Source: an uncultured Kordiimonas sp. | GTDB taxonomy: Bacteria > Pseudomonadota > Alphaproteobacteria > Sphingomonadales > Kordiimonadaceae | DNA: 64,000 nt | NCBI GenBank assembly: GCA_947500295.1 | Contig: CANMRM010000006.1 | Coordinates: 248,001 to 312,000 of the forward strand | Direction of reading: 5' to 3' | Part shown: in pieces, positions 1 to 7,900 of the stretch | How positions within the stretch are numbered: the stretch's first letter is position 1 | Layout of the letters: the number at the start of each line of letters is the position of its first letter | The notes under the pieces: model-generated | Told to the model about the DNA's origin: nothing | What the model saw: the letters and a program-made list of their open reading frames with translations, nothing else | Databases searched by the model: none | Translations under genes and position numbers: made by a program

Positions 1-342
1 GCGCTGCATCTGGGTCTCATAGTCCTGCTGCGTCCGCAGTGCGAGCTTGGTCCAGGCCTTATTGTCTTTGCTTTTGAACTTGGCAAAAAGCCATTTCACA
101 GAGCCTTCTTCGTCCTGCACCTCAACACCATTGCGCCAGTCGTTAAACTGGTTCAGCAACTTCTTATGTTTGGTGAAGGCGTCGCCAAAGTCAGTACCGA
201 GCGGCTGGCTGGTCTCAATTGGGCAGGGTCTGCCGTTAACCAATCGCTTTGAATAGCGACCGTGAACTTCGAAATAATAGCCTGTTTTTCCGCCAGCAAG
301 CGGCTTTGCCTTCATATATGTCGGCAGCTGTATTTTGGGCAT
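1..342 (-). CDS. int: Phage tyrosine integrase, N-terminal part (runs off left edge)
   Basis: Only the first 114 codons are in the window. Translation starts at the ATG at 342 on the minus strand (MPKIQLPTYM...). The visible part contains a short beta-rich arm-binding-like segment (GGKTGYYFEV) and the start of a core-binding domain (WLFAKFKSKD...RTQQDYETQMQR). This resembles the N-termini of alphaproteobacterial phage integrases. The catalytic R-H-R-Y domain lies outside the window, so the call rests on the N-terminus, on position at the element end and on the excisionase-like gene 9 bp upstream. It is distinct from the second integrase at 55814. Confidence 0.75.
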   Translation of the reverse strand, partial: MPKIQLPTYMKAKPLAGGKTGYYFEVHGRYSKRLVNGRPCPIETSQPLGTDFGDAFTKHKKLLNQFNDWRNGVEVQDEEGSVKWLFAKFKSKDNKAWTKLALRTQQDYETQMQR

Positions 343-351
343 GTCTTGGTC

Positions 352-606
352 TCAAAAAAAGTCGGAACTTTCGCCGTATTCAAGCTCCAATTGTTTGTCG
401 ACCGAAGACGTTTGCCACAACAGACTTCCGGATCTTCCGTCCGGGCGTGCGTTTATTTTGTTTTCCTTGGTCAACTTGTCGATTTTTTTATTAGGCCAAT
501 TAGTGTAAGCGCGCAGCTGCGCATGCGTCAATGTGGCAGGCCACCCCTGCACCACAACAACAGACCCATCCCGTACGGTTGGGTTTATTTGCGGCTGCAC
601 AGTCAT
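352..606 (-). CDS. Excisionase-like small DNA-binding protein
   Basis: 84 aa. The middle (about residues 25-65, LTHAQLRAYTNWPNKK) reads as a MerR/AlpA-type helix-turn-helix with a following wing rich in Lys, Arg and Asp, as in phage recombination directionality factors. It stops 9 bp upstream of the integrase start and its own start overlaps the preceding gene by 4 bp. It is therefore co-transcribed with the integrase as the last complete leftward gene. An excisionase or transcriptional role is inferred from size, fold and position. Confidence 0.6.
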   Translation of the reverse strand: MTVQPQINPTVRDGSVVVVQGWPATLTHAQLRAYTNWPNKKIDKLTKENKINARPDGRSGSLLWQTSSVDKQLELEYGESSDFF

Positions 607-872
607 CTAATCAACTGGTTGTCCTTGTCGTCAGCTGTTAGCTTCAGCACATCAGAAACTGCGCGCAGCAGGTTCGCAGGCAGTTCCTCAAATCGTTGAA
701 CCATGTCTAGTTTGGCTTCTAAGTCTGGCAACGACACAGGGAGCTCTACGGTAGGGAATGAAGCACCACAGGCAACGCACCTTCGACGGCGCACAGTCAA
801 CCTGTCATCACGTTTCGACTTCCTACTGTCTATTACGCCGGCTTTAGGTGATTTGCAGAATGGGCAATCCAT
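603..872 (-). CDS. NrdR-type zinc-ribbon protein
   Basis: 89 aa. The first 40 residues hold two CxxC pairs (CPFC at 3-6, CVAC at about 32-35) with an arginine-rich stretch between them. This matches the zinc ribbon of NrdR, where it precedes an ATP-cone. Here the ATP-cone is missing and the remaining 45 residues are helical and acidic. A small zinc-ribbon regulator acting on phage or host genes is likely, but its target is unknown. Confidence 0.6.
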   Translation of the reverse strand: MDCPFCKSPKAGVIDSRKSKRDDRLTVRRRRCVACGASFPTVELPVSLPDLEAKLDMVQRFEELPANLLRAVSDVLKLTADDKDNQLIR

Positions 873-878
873 CTTTTA

Positions 879-1160
879 CTACTCAGACTCCAGTGAGTTG
901 TTGGCAATATCGTAAGTGGCTTCGAAAATGTCGGGCTTGCACGGGTAGAGTTCACCCTTTATGCCTTTAATGATCCAATCTCCAGGACGCGCTTCCATGC
1001 GGCCTTCAAGTGTATGAATGAAAATTCCGCCGTCGCCTGTGTTTTCGATGTCTCTGTCGCCGCCTTTAAGAAATTCCTCCATCTCAACGCTGCAAAAAAA
1101 GCCTTCCGGTGGAACTTGAAACGCCTCAACCACTACCGGTTTTTTGCAATACAATGGCAT
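879..1160 (-). CDS. Conserved small phage protein
   Basis: 93 aa from the ATG at 1160 (MPLYCKKPVVVEAFQV). An upstream in-frame start exists but would lie deep inside the preceding gene, so it was rejected. The C-terminal half (RPGDWIIKGIKGELYPCKPD) is a motif I recognise from many phage early proteins of unknown function. No catalytic motif is visible. The start abuts the stop of the HAD-like gene upstream, indicating translational coupling. Confidence 0.6.
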   Translation of the reverse strand: MPLYCKKPVVVEAFQVPPEGFFCSVEMEEFLKGGDRDIENTGDGGIFIHTLEGRMEARPGDWIIKGIKGELYPCKPDIFEATYDIANNSLESE

Positions 1161-1546
1161 CAGCTCATCTCCTTTTGGCTGGCAAGTGCTTCCGAGACCG
1201 CAGGGCCAACTCTGGTCCAATCCACATAGGGTCTGCGGTGATCAGTGTGGACCAGGGGGCAACCGACAGCAGCGTCATCAACATAAACGTGAGCATACGC
1301 TTTTGGGCTGTTTGTCCAGCTGGCTTGATCAGGGTTGTGGTTCACGCCGTGGAGGTCAATACCATTTGCTTCAAGGTAGGCGACTGCTTCTGCCAAACCC
1401 TCGCCAGATCTCATAGTGAACAGAATTATTTTTGCGCCGAGATCAATCCAGTGCGCCATGTAAGGGATGGCAAAAGGCACCGGTCGGCCCACCTTGGGGT
1501 ATTCGTGCTCAACTATGGTGCCATCAAAGTCTACGCAGATATACAT
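1160..1546 (-). CDS. HAD-superfamily phosphatase-like protein
   Basis: 128 aa from the ATG at 1546 (MYICVDFDGTIVEHEYP). DxDGT near the N-terminus is HAD motif I (nucleophile Asp and acid/base Asp). LFTMRS about 40 residues later fits motif II (T/S), and YVDDAAVG fits motif IV acidic residues. Small stand-alone HAD phosphatases of this size are common in phage early regions, possibly for nucleotide or end processing. The substrate cannot be told. It overlaps the upstream gene by 16 bp. Confidence 0.65.
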   Translation of the reverse strand: MYICVDFDGTIVEHEYPKVGRPVPFAIPYMAHWIDLGAKIILFTMRSGEGLAEAVAYLEANGIDLHGVNHNPDQASWTNSPKAYAHVYVDDAAVGCPLVHTDHRRPYVDWTRVGPAVSEALASQKEMS

Positions 1547-2115
1547 AGATCGGCGCCTTTCTGAGTTTTGTCGTAGGTTGAGATTGCCCACCCTATGGCG
1601 TGGCAGCACCATTTGAAACGGTGGGAGTAGACCTTGATCATCCACTGACTGAAATCATCCCAATAGTCCTGTGGCAGCAGCGTGCAGGTGCGCGCTGCCT
1701 CTAAGAATTCGAGCTCTGTCAGATAATAATCATCAAAATGGGATTCGATTGTCAGCCTGTCAGTTTCGGGCAGGTGTTCAATGTGAGAGCGAATACCTGC
1801 CATAGCGTGGTCATGTTCAAAGTCCAGAAAACCATCACACCTGTCAGTTGCTTCCAGTTTTTCTGACCAGTAACGAGGGCTCCAACTCTCTCCCCTGAAG
1901 AACGTAAACATGTCCTTCTGGCGCCGAAAGATGAACGAGCCCATATCGCCTGTGTAGACCAGATAATCTGCGAAGGTGATGATGCGGAAATGCATAATCA
2001 TCGTGCCTGGCCGACCGAAAAACAGTCTGCGGTTACCCGCGTCATCGTCTGCCTCAACAATCATCTGGTGCTTGGCAATTTCATTCTGAAACTGTTCGGT
2101 GATGTCTTTGTTCAT
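1531..2115 (-). CDS. Conserved phage protein of unknown function
   Basis: 194 aa. The N-terminal half has the string FRIITFADYLVYTGDMGSF followed by a phenylalanine- and aspartate-rich segment. I associate this with a family of phage and prophage proteins of unknown function. Several conserved Trp, His and Cys residues lie in the C-terminus (FKWCCHAIGW). No enzyme motif is evident. Part of the leftward early operon. Confidence 0.55.
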   Translation of the reverse strand: MNKDITEQFQNEIAKHQMIVEADDDAGNRRLFFGRPGTMIMHFRIITFADYLVYTGDMGSFIFRRQKDMFTFFRGESWSPRYWSEKLEATDRCDGFLDFEHDHAMAGIRSHIEHLPETDRLTIESHFDDYYLTELEFLEAARTCTLLPQDYWDDFSQWMIKVYSHRFKWCCHAIGWAISTYDKTQKGADLCISA

Positions 2116-2116
2116 T

Positions 2117-2485
2117 TTACAGAGACCTCCACCACGCCTTCAAGCGTTTCCACGCACGCTGCCTCGCTGTCCGCTCATCTAGCGGTGGCCAGTGCAGCCC
2201 CATGATGCGTGCGCGCGCTTCCCAAAGATCGTCTGGCAATTCATAGCGATCAAATGTTCTCGGCCAATCTGATATGTAGGGGTAGGTGTCGTCGGCATAA
2301 CCTTCGTCAATCAACCTGTTGCAGAAGGCAACACATTCTTCGTGTTCCTTCACGGTGTACAGGTCGCCCTCAACCTTGCCGTATCGGTATCTGTACCGCT
2401 GGCCGGGTTCGATCGGTTTAGTGCAGTTTTCGCAGATGTGAGCTTTGCGAGCAGTGTGGAAGCTTTCACTGATAATCTCATCCAT
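2117..2485 (-). CDS. Small protein with a CxxC zinc-binding segment
   Basis: 122 aa from the ATG at 2485 (MDEIISESFHTARK). HICENCTKPIEPGQRYR and a later EHEECVAFC provide two Cys pairs typical of a single zinc knuckle. The rest is Trp/Arg-rich with a very basic C-terminus (ARQRAWKRLKAWWRS). Unknown function. A role in nucleic-acid binding is inferred only from the zinc site and charge. Confidence 0.5.
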   Translation of the reverse strand: MDEIISESFHTARKAHICENCTKPIEPGQRYRYRYGKVEGDLYTVKEHEECVAFCNRLIDEGYADDTYPYISDWPRTFDRYELPDDLWEARARIMGLHWPPLDERTARQRAWKRLKAWWRSL

Positions 2486-2565
2486 GTCCGGTTTCCTCTG
2501 AGCTTGGGTTTGACTGTGTTGCGGGCGCCTACAAATCGTACAATTCTTGAATGGTGAAGGGTGGA

Positions 2566-2593
2566 TGGATGGCACCGTCACCGGTGCCATCCA
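2566..2593. other. Perfect 12-bp hairpin in a 269-bp intergenic stretch
   Basis: TGGATGGCACCG and its exact reverse complement are separated by TCAC. No T-run follows on either strand, so a simple intrinsic terminator is not obvious. It lies between the genes at 2117-2485 and 2755-2964. A short possible minus-strand ORF (2529-2738, 69 codons, basic) also covers it, but its codon use and Shine-Dalgarno sequence are unconvincing. Confidence 0.5.
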
Positions 2594-2754
2594 CACCCGC
2601 TGCCCTTTCCCCGGAACAGCTAGGGACTGCCGACCGCCCGGCAGCTGGCCTACTCACACCACTCTTACCAGCACCTAATTCACGCTCTCTATTGCGCTGG
2701 CTGTCATCACAGTGTTTTCGCTCGGGATTTGGTGTCATTGCCGTGGCCCAGGTT

Positions 2755-2964
2755 TCAGGATTCTGCGAAGGCAATAACGTCGGCTGCGACGGACCGCTTA
2801 GCTTGTTGAGCGACGCGCAACTGTGTGTTGGTAGTGCGCAAAATTTCACGGCTTTGAGTAGCGATAGCGTCCGCTTGTGCTGGCTCCATTGTGCCCTCTT
2901 TAACAGCGTTCAAAGTCTCCCACAGGGCCGATTTCATGTTTTGTGCAGTTAATTTGTTTGACAT
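2755..2964 (-). CDS. Small conserved phage protein
   Basis: 69 aa, helical and charged. It contains the segment AQADAIATQSREILR and a C-terminal QAKRSVAADVIAFAES. I recognise the pattern from small phage proteins found beside recombination genes, function unknown. Its 5' end overlaps the 3' end of the upstream gene by 65 bp. Confidence 0.5.
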   Translation of the reverse strand: MSNKLTAQNMKSALWETLNAVKEGTMEPAQADAIATQSREILRTTNTQLRVAQQAKRSVAADVIAFAES

Positions 2965-3484
2965 ATTGTCGTCTCCTTTTTTGACTTTTTCCTAGTTTGC
3001 CGTTCGCAAGATCCAGTTCGTACCGAGTGGCATGTTTGGCTATCTCTGCATCCAGATCCTGGAGCGCTAAAAACGCTTCCCAGAACTCGCCATATTCTTT
3101 CTTGGCGCGATACTTTCGGTCGTACTCAGCTTTCCATTTTTTGTATTCTGGCTGACGGCAATATTCTGCATGTGCAGCAGCACGTTTTTTGCGATCCACA
3201 GCCGCCTTGGCAGGATCATAAGAGCGCGCGTGATATGCGGCCTTTTTGGCTTTCAAAAGTTCGCGGTTCTTTTTTCGATATTCGGCGTCGTACAGGCGCT
3301 TTTCTTCTTTTAGTTGCTCCTGCGTTTTTCCCGTCCTACGACCGAGACCTGAACACCGCTTGCTGCAATAAAGGTTCAAGCCTTTCTTTCTGGCGCGGTT
3401 CACGGCACCTGTTGGTTGCGAACCTGTCTCACCACAGTGCGCACACTCGAATTCAGTTTGAGTTCCAGCAGGTTTATCGGGCAA
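2900..3484 (-). CDS. Zinc-finger, Lys/Arg-rich phage protein
   Basis: 194 aa if translated from the TTG at 3484. That start has GGAGG 6 bp upstream and reduces the overlap with the preceding gene to 11 bp. An ATG at 3553 would overlap by 80 bp. The N-terminus has CAHCG and CSKRCSG zinc ligands. The middle is a long basic helix with repeated YDAEYRKKNRE / YDRKYRAKKEYG-like units. HNH-like or DNA-binding proteins of this type are widespread in prophages, but no complete HNH catalytic motif is visible. Confidence 0.55.
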   Translation of the reverse strand: MPDKPAGTQTEFECAHCGETGSQPTGAVNRARKKGLNLYCSKRCSGLGRRTGKTQEQLKEEKRLYDAEYRKKNRELLKAKKAAYHARSYDPAKAAVDRKKRAAAHAEYCRQPEYKKWKAEYDRKYRAKKEYGEFWEAFLALQDLDAEIAKHATRYELDLANGKLGKSQKRRRQYVKQINCTKHEIGPVGDFERC

Positions 3485-3839
3485 TTCTGACCTCCAATGC
3501 GCTTTCGCTTTCTCTGAGCTCCACCAGACGATCAACGTCATAGTGTGGGTCAAAGATGGATGCGCCTTTGTAGGTGAAGTTCTCGCGGGTCTCGTGCTCG
3601 ACTGCTGTCAGAACAGCTTTAAAGGCTGTTTGCACGATTTCCGATTTTGTCATGTGCAGAGAAAGTCGCCACTTGCGGCCTTTCCAATGGATTTTTTTGC
3701 CTGTGACATTGCATGTATCGTCGCATTCAACCTGCAATATTAGGTGGTCATTGGCTTCTGAAAGACGGAACCGATAACCGGGAAAACTGACCTCATTCAG
3801 AACGCGCCGCGTGGCTGCCAAAAAGCGAAGGGTATTCAT
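3474..3839 (-). CDS. Conserved phage protein of unknown function
   Basis: 121 aa, alpha/beta. The C-terminal signature HETRENFTYKGASIFDPHYD recurs in alphaproteobacterial prophage early operons. No catalytic motif can be identified. Its ATG overlaps the stop of the methyltransferase upstream by 4 bp (ATGA), so the two are translationally coupled. Confidence 0.55.
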   Translation of the reverse strand: MNTLRFLAATRRVLNEVSFPGYRFRLSEANDHLILQVECDDTCNVTGKKIHWKGRKWRLSLHMTKSEIVQTAFKAVLTAVEHETRENFTYKGASIFDPHYDVDRLVELRESESALEVRIAR

Positions 3840-6115
3840 TCCTTGTCACCCCTCTCATTATCCAACCGAAACGCGGTCTGATCATTGTCTACCGAGAGCG
3901 CAAGCGCAGCTGGCTTTGCCCAGATTTCTTTCGGACTCAGGAAGAAGGATTCGCCCATATCTGCCAGCATGATGGTCTCGCCAATGGTCTCAGCGATGCC
4001 TGTGGCTGCGGCGCCGGGGACCATGTTTCCAATCCATTCGCGCTTGGTTACATCGCTGGATGCATCAAGGTCGAAGTGCTCGCGGCACCGCCACACCTCT
4101 CCATGTTCGGTTTCTTCTTTGAAAAAGACTTCTTCTGGCTCAAACAGGCTTTGCAGCGCCGCCAGGTCGAGGGTCGTGAATGGGCGGTGCCAAGTGCCAT
4201 CTGTTGCGATGATGCGGCATACAAGCCTTTCATTTGGCTTTGGCATGCTCAATTCAGATACGTCCAAGTCTGCGTCTCGCGGGTCGGCAACAGAATTGAA
4301 GCCATTGTCATGACACGCCGAACCGCTGACGGCATATGCAGATTGTTCCCAATCGACCACGCCGTAATGTCCGCCTGTCTGATAATTCTTGCGTTTATCC
4401 GCCACGCAGGCTTGCCCACCGGTCACACTGTGTGCATTGGCCGCTATGGTGCCCACTGCCTCATCAAAGGGTGTGACGCGCAAGATGTTGCTGTGGCGTT
4501 GGTTGCCCCAGTTGGGTCGCGGATCAGCAACCGCAAAGGCGCCGTCGCCAGTTGTGCTGGCACCTATCACTGCTCGGCTGCAATTGTCGTACGGTGTCAC
4601 TTTGTACTTTGTCGTTGTGTAGTCCTTCTTGCTTGACGGACGCGGATCTGCAACTGCTACTCCGCCCGCGGGTCCACCCGGACCGGCAACGGCTGGTGCA
4701 GTGCCGTCAAAGGGAACAATCTTGAATACATTGTTGAACCGTGGTTTGCCCTCAATCCGAATGTCAGCGATTGAATGGGCGCCGCCACCTGGTGCGGATT
4801 GGCCAGAAACTGTGCCAATATGCTCGTGCCATTTGTTCACGCCATATTGCTGATAGGTCTGGTTGGCTTGTTCCTTTGGGCGAGGATCAGCGACAGAGAA
4901 GGCGCCATTGGTTGGGCCATTTTTCGCTTGGATGGTGCCGCTCGGCTGTTCCCACTCTTTAACGCCAAGCGTGCTGTCCCGGTCCCTATCACCATAACGA
5001 ACATCTGCGACGCTATGCGCCCCATTATGAGGGCGACTGGCACCGGCGACCACTCGCGCAGCATCGTCCCATCCACGAACACCCAAAACATCATTATGCC
5101 AGCCATCTTGTGGCCGCGGGTCTGCGACTGAAAACCTGCCTTGTCCTGGTGCGCGGTGCGACGTGATGACTGGTGCTGTGTCGTCCCAATCATTTACACC
5201 AAGCGCATTGTCGCGTAGCGGGATTTCCGGAACGATACCGAAGTCACGCAAATTGCCATCGACAACGGCTAGGTCATTCAGAGCACGCCAGTCTTTGCCA
5301 GCTGGCACCAGTGCCAGCCGCAACCATGTTTTCCATTGCAGAGAGGGAACGCGGTGCATGCTGCCGGCAATCGGGTCGCCGGGCAGGGGCAGCTTGCCAA
5401 TTACTTCGCCAACTCCGCGCAACCTGTGCTCTCGCGGCTGGTAGATGAATGGCGGAATAGACTCGATATGTCTACCTATCAGCAACGCCCGTTTGCGGCT
5501 TTGAGCAAGATTGCCAATGATGCCGCAATCGTGGGTGTCGAGGTTTACGCTGTAGCCGTAGGAGCGCAGTAGCGCCATGATCTGATCAAGCAACCACTTG
5601 CCGCGTGTTAGGATCCTGGGGACGTTCTCAAACAAGATCACCGGAATCGGATTATCTTTGTAGGCTTCCAGTGCAAGCCAAACACCGCGCAAGGTCAGTC
5701 TGTTCAGTGCCTGGTACTTATCCGTTTTCGATTTCTTCGACGACAGCAGGCCTGAGAAGCCTTTGCAGGGGGCTGAAAGGAACATGACATCAACCTGCGG
5801 GCCAAAGGCCTTGCGGATGTCATCCGGTGTAGCTTCCTTCCAGTCTCTGTCGGGCGCTTCGCCATGAAATTCAATGAACTGCTGGCGGTCAAACAGGTCC
5901 ATGACCGTGCCTCTTACGCCTGCAATGCGTTCAAAGTTGCGGATGGCGCCGACATCTGAGTCGATGCCGCCCACACAGACAAACTTTGCCTGCATATTGG
6001 CGACCCGCGGCGAGGCGCGGTTAAAGCCTCGTGCGCCACCACCAAGGCCACAAAACAGGTGGGCATGCCGGATTTTGCGAGTTTTTGTTATTGGCGCGAC
6101 GTGCATAAGCTTCAC
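3836..6115 (-). CDS. DNA (cytosine-5) methyltransferase with eight internal repeats
   Basis: 759 aa. Motif I is LFCGLGGGARGF (20-31), motif IV is APCKGFSG with catalytic Cys117, motif VI is ENVPR (163-167), and motif X is GNMVP (about 696-700). Between the motif VIII-like region and motif X lies an unusual block (about residues 302-615) of eight repeats of about 39 residues. Each has a GVxxW(D/E) core and ends in a VADxR signature. It therefore acts as a 5-methylcytosine methyltransferase on DNA, probably protecting phage DNA. The repeats occupy the place of a target-recognition domain. A GTG at 6115 overlaps the upstream stop, and an ATG at 6106 is the alternative start. Confidence 0.85.
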   Translation of the reverse strand: MKLMHVAPITKTRKIRHAHLFCGLGGGARGFNRASPRVANMQAKFVCVGGIDSDVGAIRNFERIAGVRGTVMDLFDRQQFIEFHGEAPDRDWKEATPDDIRKAFGPQVDVMFLSAPCKGFSGLLSSKKSKTDKYQALNRLTLRGVWLALEAYKDNPIPVILFENVPRILTRGKWLLDQIMALLRSYGYSVNLDTHDCGIIGNLAQSRKRALLIGRHIESIPPFIYQPREHRLRGVGEVIGKLPLPGDPIAGSMHRVPSLQWKTWLRLALVPAGKDWRALNDLAVVDGNLRDFGIVPEIPLRDNALGVNDWDDTAPVITSHRAPGQGRFSVADPRPQDGWHNDVLGVRGWDDAARVVAGASRPHNGAHSVADVRYGDRDRDSTLGVKEWEQPSGTIQAKNGPTNGAFSVADPRPKEQANQTYQQYGVNKWHEHIGTVSGQSAPGGGAHSIADIRIEGKPRFNNVFKIVPFDGTAPAVAGPGGPAGGVAVADPRPSSKKDYTTTKYKVTPYDNCSRAVIGASTTGDGAFAVADPRPNWGNQRHSNILRVTPFDEAVGTIAANAHSVTGGQACVADKRKNYQTGGHYGVVDWEQSAYAVSGSACHDNGFNSVADPRDADLDVSELSMPKPNERLVCRIIATDGTWHRPFTTLDLAALQSLFEPEEVFFKEETEHGEVWRCREHFDLDASSDVTKREWIGNMVPGAAATGIAETIGETIMLADMGESFFLSPKEIWAKPAALALSVDNDQTAFRLDNERGDKE

Positions 6116-6510
6116 ATTCCGTATTCGTCGACGCCGCTGCCGAGCAGGCGAGCGAGACCTATGATCTTCGTGCGAATGCGGGGGTCCGCGATGCGGTAAT
6201 AGGCGTCCACCAGTTCGCGGGTTTCTTCTCGCTCCATTGCGTTTTCGGATACGGCTTCTTGCTGCTGATACCCAGGCAATTTTGTTTCGGCACCCTCAAA
6301 GAAGTAAGCAATTGGCACATCGAGAGTACTACTCACCTTGAACAATCGGCTGCTGCCAATACGGTTGGTGCCGCGTTCATACTTCTGAACTTGCTGAAAG
6401 GTCACCCCGAGCTCATCGCCCAGTTGAGTTTGCGACAACCCAAGCATTTTGCGGCGAGCGCGGACACGCTGCCCAACATGGATGTCGATGGGGTCTGGTC
6501 CTTTGGTCAT
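6112..6510 (-). CDS. XRE-family transcriptional regulator
   Basis: 132 aa. A classic HTH_3 domain occupies residues 11-65 (VRARRKMLGLSQTQLGDELGVTFQQVQKYERG). A C-terminal tail ends in RIADPRIRTKIIGLARLL, typical of alphaproteobacterial XRE proteins of this length. It lies directly upstream of the methyltransferase with a 4-bp overlap and probably controls it or the leftward operon, much as controller proteins accompany methyltransferases. It is separate from the main phage repressor at 14070. Confidence 0.8.
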   Translation of the reverse strand: MTKGPDPIDIHVGQRVRARRKMLGLSQTQLGDELGVTFQQVQKYERGTNRIGSSRLFKVSSTLDVPIAYFFEGAETKLPGYQQQEAVSENAMEREETRELVDAYYRIADPRIRTKIIGLARLLGSGVDEYGM

Positions 6511-6555
6511 GGTTACTGCTCCTAAGTTGGTCGACAGGTGGCTGATGCCTGTGCG

Positions 6556-7176
6556 TCAGGCGGCACTTTCTTCAGAGTTTTCTGCCAGTGCCAGCATGCG
6601 CAGGTGAACTTCTCTGCAGCCGTCCACATCCGCCTGGGCGTCGTGGGCATTTTCGAGCTCTTTGCCAAAGAAATGGCGGTAAGCTTCTTCAAGACGAGGG
6701 CTTTTGAAGCCGCGCATGCCGGCACGTTGTTGCTTTTCAGTGAGTGGTGCTTTGACAATGGGCTTGGCCATAAACATGGTGCATTCCACCAACTTGCCAT
6801 CCAACACAGCCTCAAGTGGCTCACGCAGACCAACACGTTCGGCATAGATTTTCATGATGCGCAGATCGAATTGCACATTGTGGCCAACGATAGTGTCCGC
6901 TTTGTCAGCAAGCTCCATGAAAGATGCGAAGGCATATTGCGGCGAGACGCCATATTTCTTCGCCATTTCGCGGGTGATGCCATGCACCTTGGCGGCGCCA
7001 GATGGCACATCAACGTCATTGTCGATGATCACCGCGATGGAGTTGACTGTTCTGCTGGTCTCTTTGCACACCAGCTGGCAGGCAAGCTGCACGCAAAAGG
7101 GTTGTCGCGGGTGAGCACTTCTCTCCCCATAGACGGGAAGGCCGGTGGTTTCAGTATCAAAATAAAGGGTAAGCAT
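6556..7176 (-). CDS. DnaQ-like 3'-5' exonuclease
   Basis: 206 aa. All three Exo motifs of the DEDD family are visible: DTETTG (7-12, ExoI), GHNVQFD (about 97-103, ExoII) and HDAQADV (about 182-188, ExoIII). A His five residues before the last Asp indicates the DEDDh type. It hydrolyses single-stranded DNA from the 3' end with two metal ions. In a phage without its own polymerase it may process recombination ends or support replication together with RecT/YqaJ. Confidence 0.85.
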   Translation of the reverse strand: MLTLYFDTETTGLPVYGERSAHPRQPFCVQLACQLVCKETSRTVNSIAVIIDNDVDVPSGAAKVHGITREMAKKYGVSPQYAFASFMELADKADTIVGHNVQFDLRIMKIYAERVGLREPLEAVLDGKLVECTMFMAKPIVKAPLTEKQQRAGMRGFKSPRLEEAYRHFFGKELENAHDAQADVDGCREVHLRMLALAENSEESAA

Positions 7177-7222
7177 GTGATGTCCTTGTTTTGGTCGACG
7201 GTTGGATTGTGCGCCGCAGCGC

Positions 7223-7621
7223 TCAGTATTTTTTGCCGTTATCTTTCAAGCGGTTTTCTCGCTTGTGATCAGCGCGTCTGGCGTTGTATTCCAGCTTCTC
7301 ACGAAGAGCACCACCGAGGTCGAGTCCATGAGCTCCTGCCAGATCCGCGATGCGGATTACGGCGTCAGCAAGCTCTACTTCGAAGTTGGAGCGGTGGGGC
7401 AGGTGGCCATCCATCAGGCTTTTTCGGTGTCCCTCCATGGCCTCGCTGATCTCGCTGTGAATAAGCGCCAAGCTCTCACCCACGTTGCGCTGTAGTGGTT
7501 GGCCAGTTTCGAGATCATTCCACCAGCCAGCAGATTTGGCTGCTCCATGACAGGCAAAGACTACGGTGTTCACCGCATTTTCAAGTCCTGCCGTACGCAC
7601 TCTTTTTTCAAGTTCGGTCAT
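7223..7621 (-). CDS. MazG-like nucleotide pyrophosphohydrolase
   Basis: 132 aa from the ATG at 7621, with GGTGG just upstream. A GTG three codons earlier is possible. The all-alpha NTP-PPase signature is present: ALIHSEISEAMEGHRK and later ELADAVIRIADLA give the E-x2-E and E-x2-D metal-binding pairs. Enzymes of this group cleave (d)NTPs or (p)ppGpp-like nucleotides to monophosphates. Phage MazG is thought to adjust nucleotide pools or host stringent signalling. The substrate here is not known. Confidence 0.75.
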   Translation of the reverse strand: MTELEKRVRTAGLENAVNTVVFACHGAAKSAGWWNDLETGQPLQRNVGESLALIHSEISEAMEGHRKSLMDGHLPHRSNFEVELADAVIRIADLAGAHGLDLGGALREKLEYNARRADHKRENRLKDNGKKY

Positions 7622-7630
7622 GCACGCCAC

Positions 7631-7900
7631 CTATTCACTCTCGGATTCTGTCGAGGCGCCGCCTTCGATCGCGTGCATGTAGACATCAAGAAGGGCTTCC
7701 TGTTCGGCGCGATCAGCAGGATCCAACTTGCGCAGCGAAATCACCTTGCGCATGACCTTGGTGTCGAAACCCACTGCTTTCGCTGATGCGTAAACCTCCT
7801 TGATGTCCTCTCCGAGACCCTTCTTTTCTTCTTCAAGGCGCTCGATACGCTCTATGAAGCTTCTGATCTGATCGCCGGCAACGCCGCCTACTTGCACCAT
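7631..7900 (-). CDS. GapR-like (DUF2312) nucleoid-associated protein
   Basis: 89 aa. The core [20 protein letters not shown], the following segment [20 protein letters not shown] and LRKLDP are the DUF2312/GapR signature of alphaproteobacteria. GapR forms a tetrameric clamp on overtwisted AT-rich DNA ahead of forks and RNA polymerase and stimulates topoisomerases. A prophage-borne copy could assist phage replication or act on the host chromosome. The length matches the family and all helices are present. Confidence 0.85.
   Translation of the reverse strand: MVQVGGVAGDQIRSFIERIERLEEEKKGLGEDIKEVYASAKAVGFDTKVMRKVISLRKLDPADRAEQEALLDVYMHAIEGGASTESESE

Noticed and set aside
4076-4636. Plus-strand ORFs opposite the methyltransferase repeats
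   Set aside because: They arise from the repetitive antisense sequence; no ribosome-binding site or domain.
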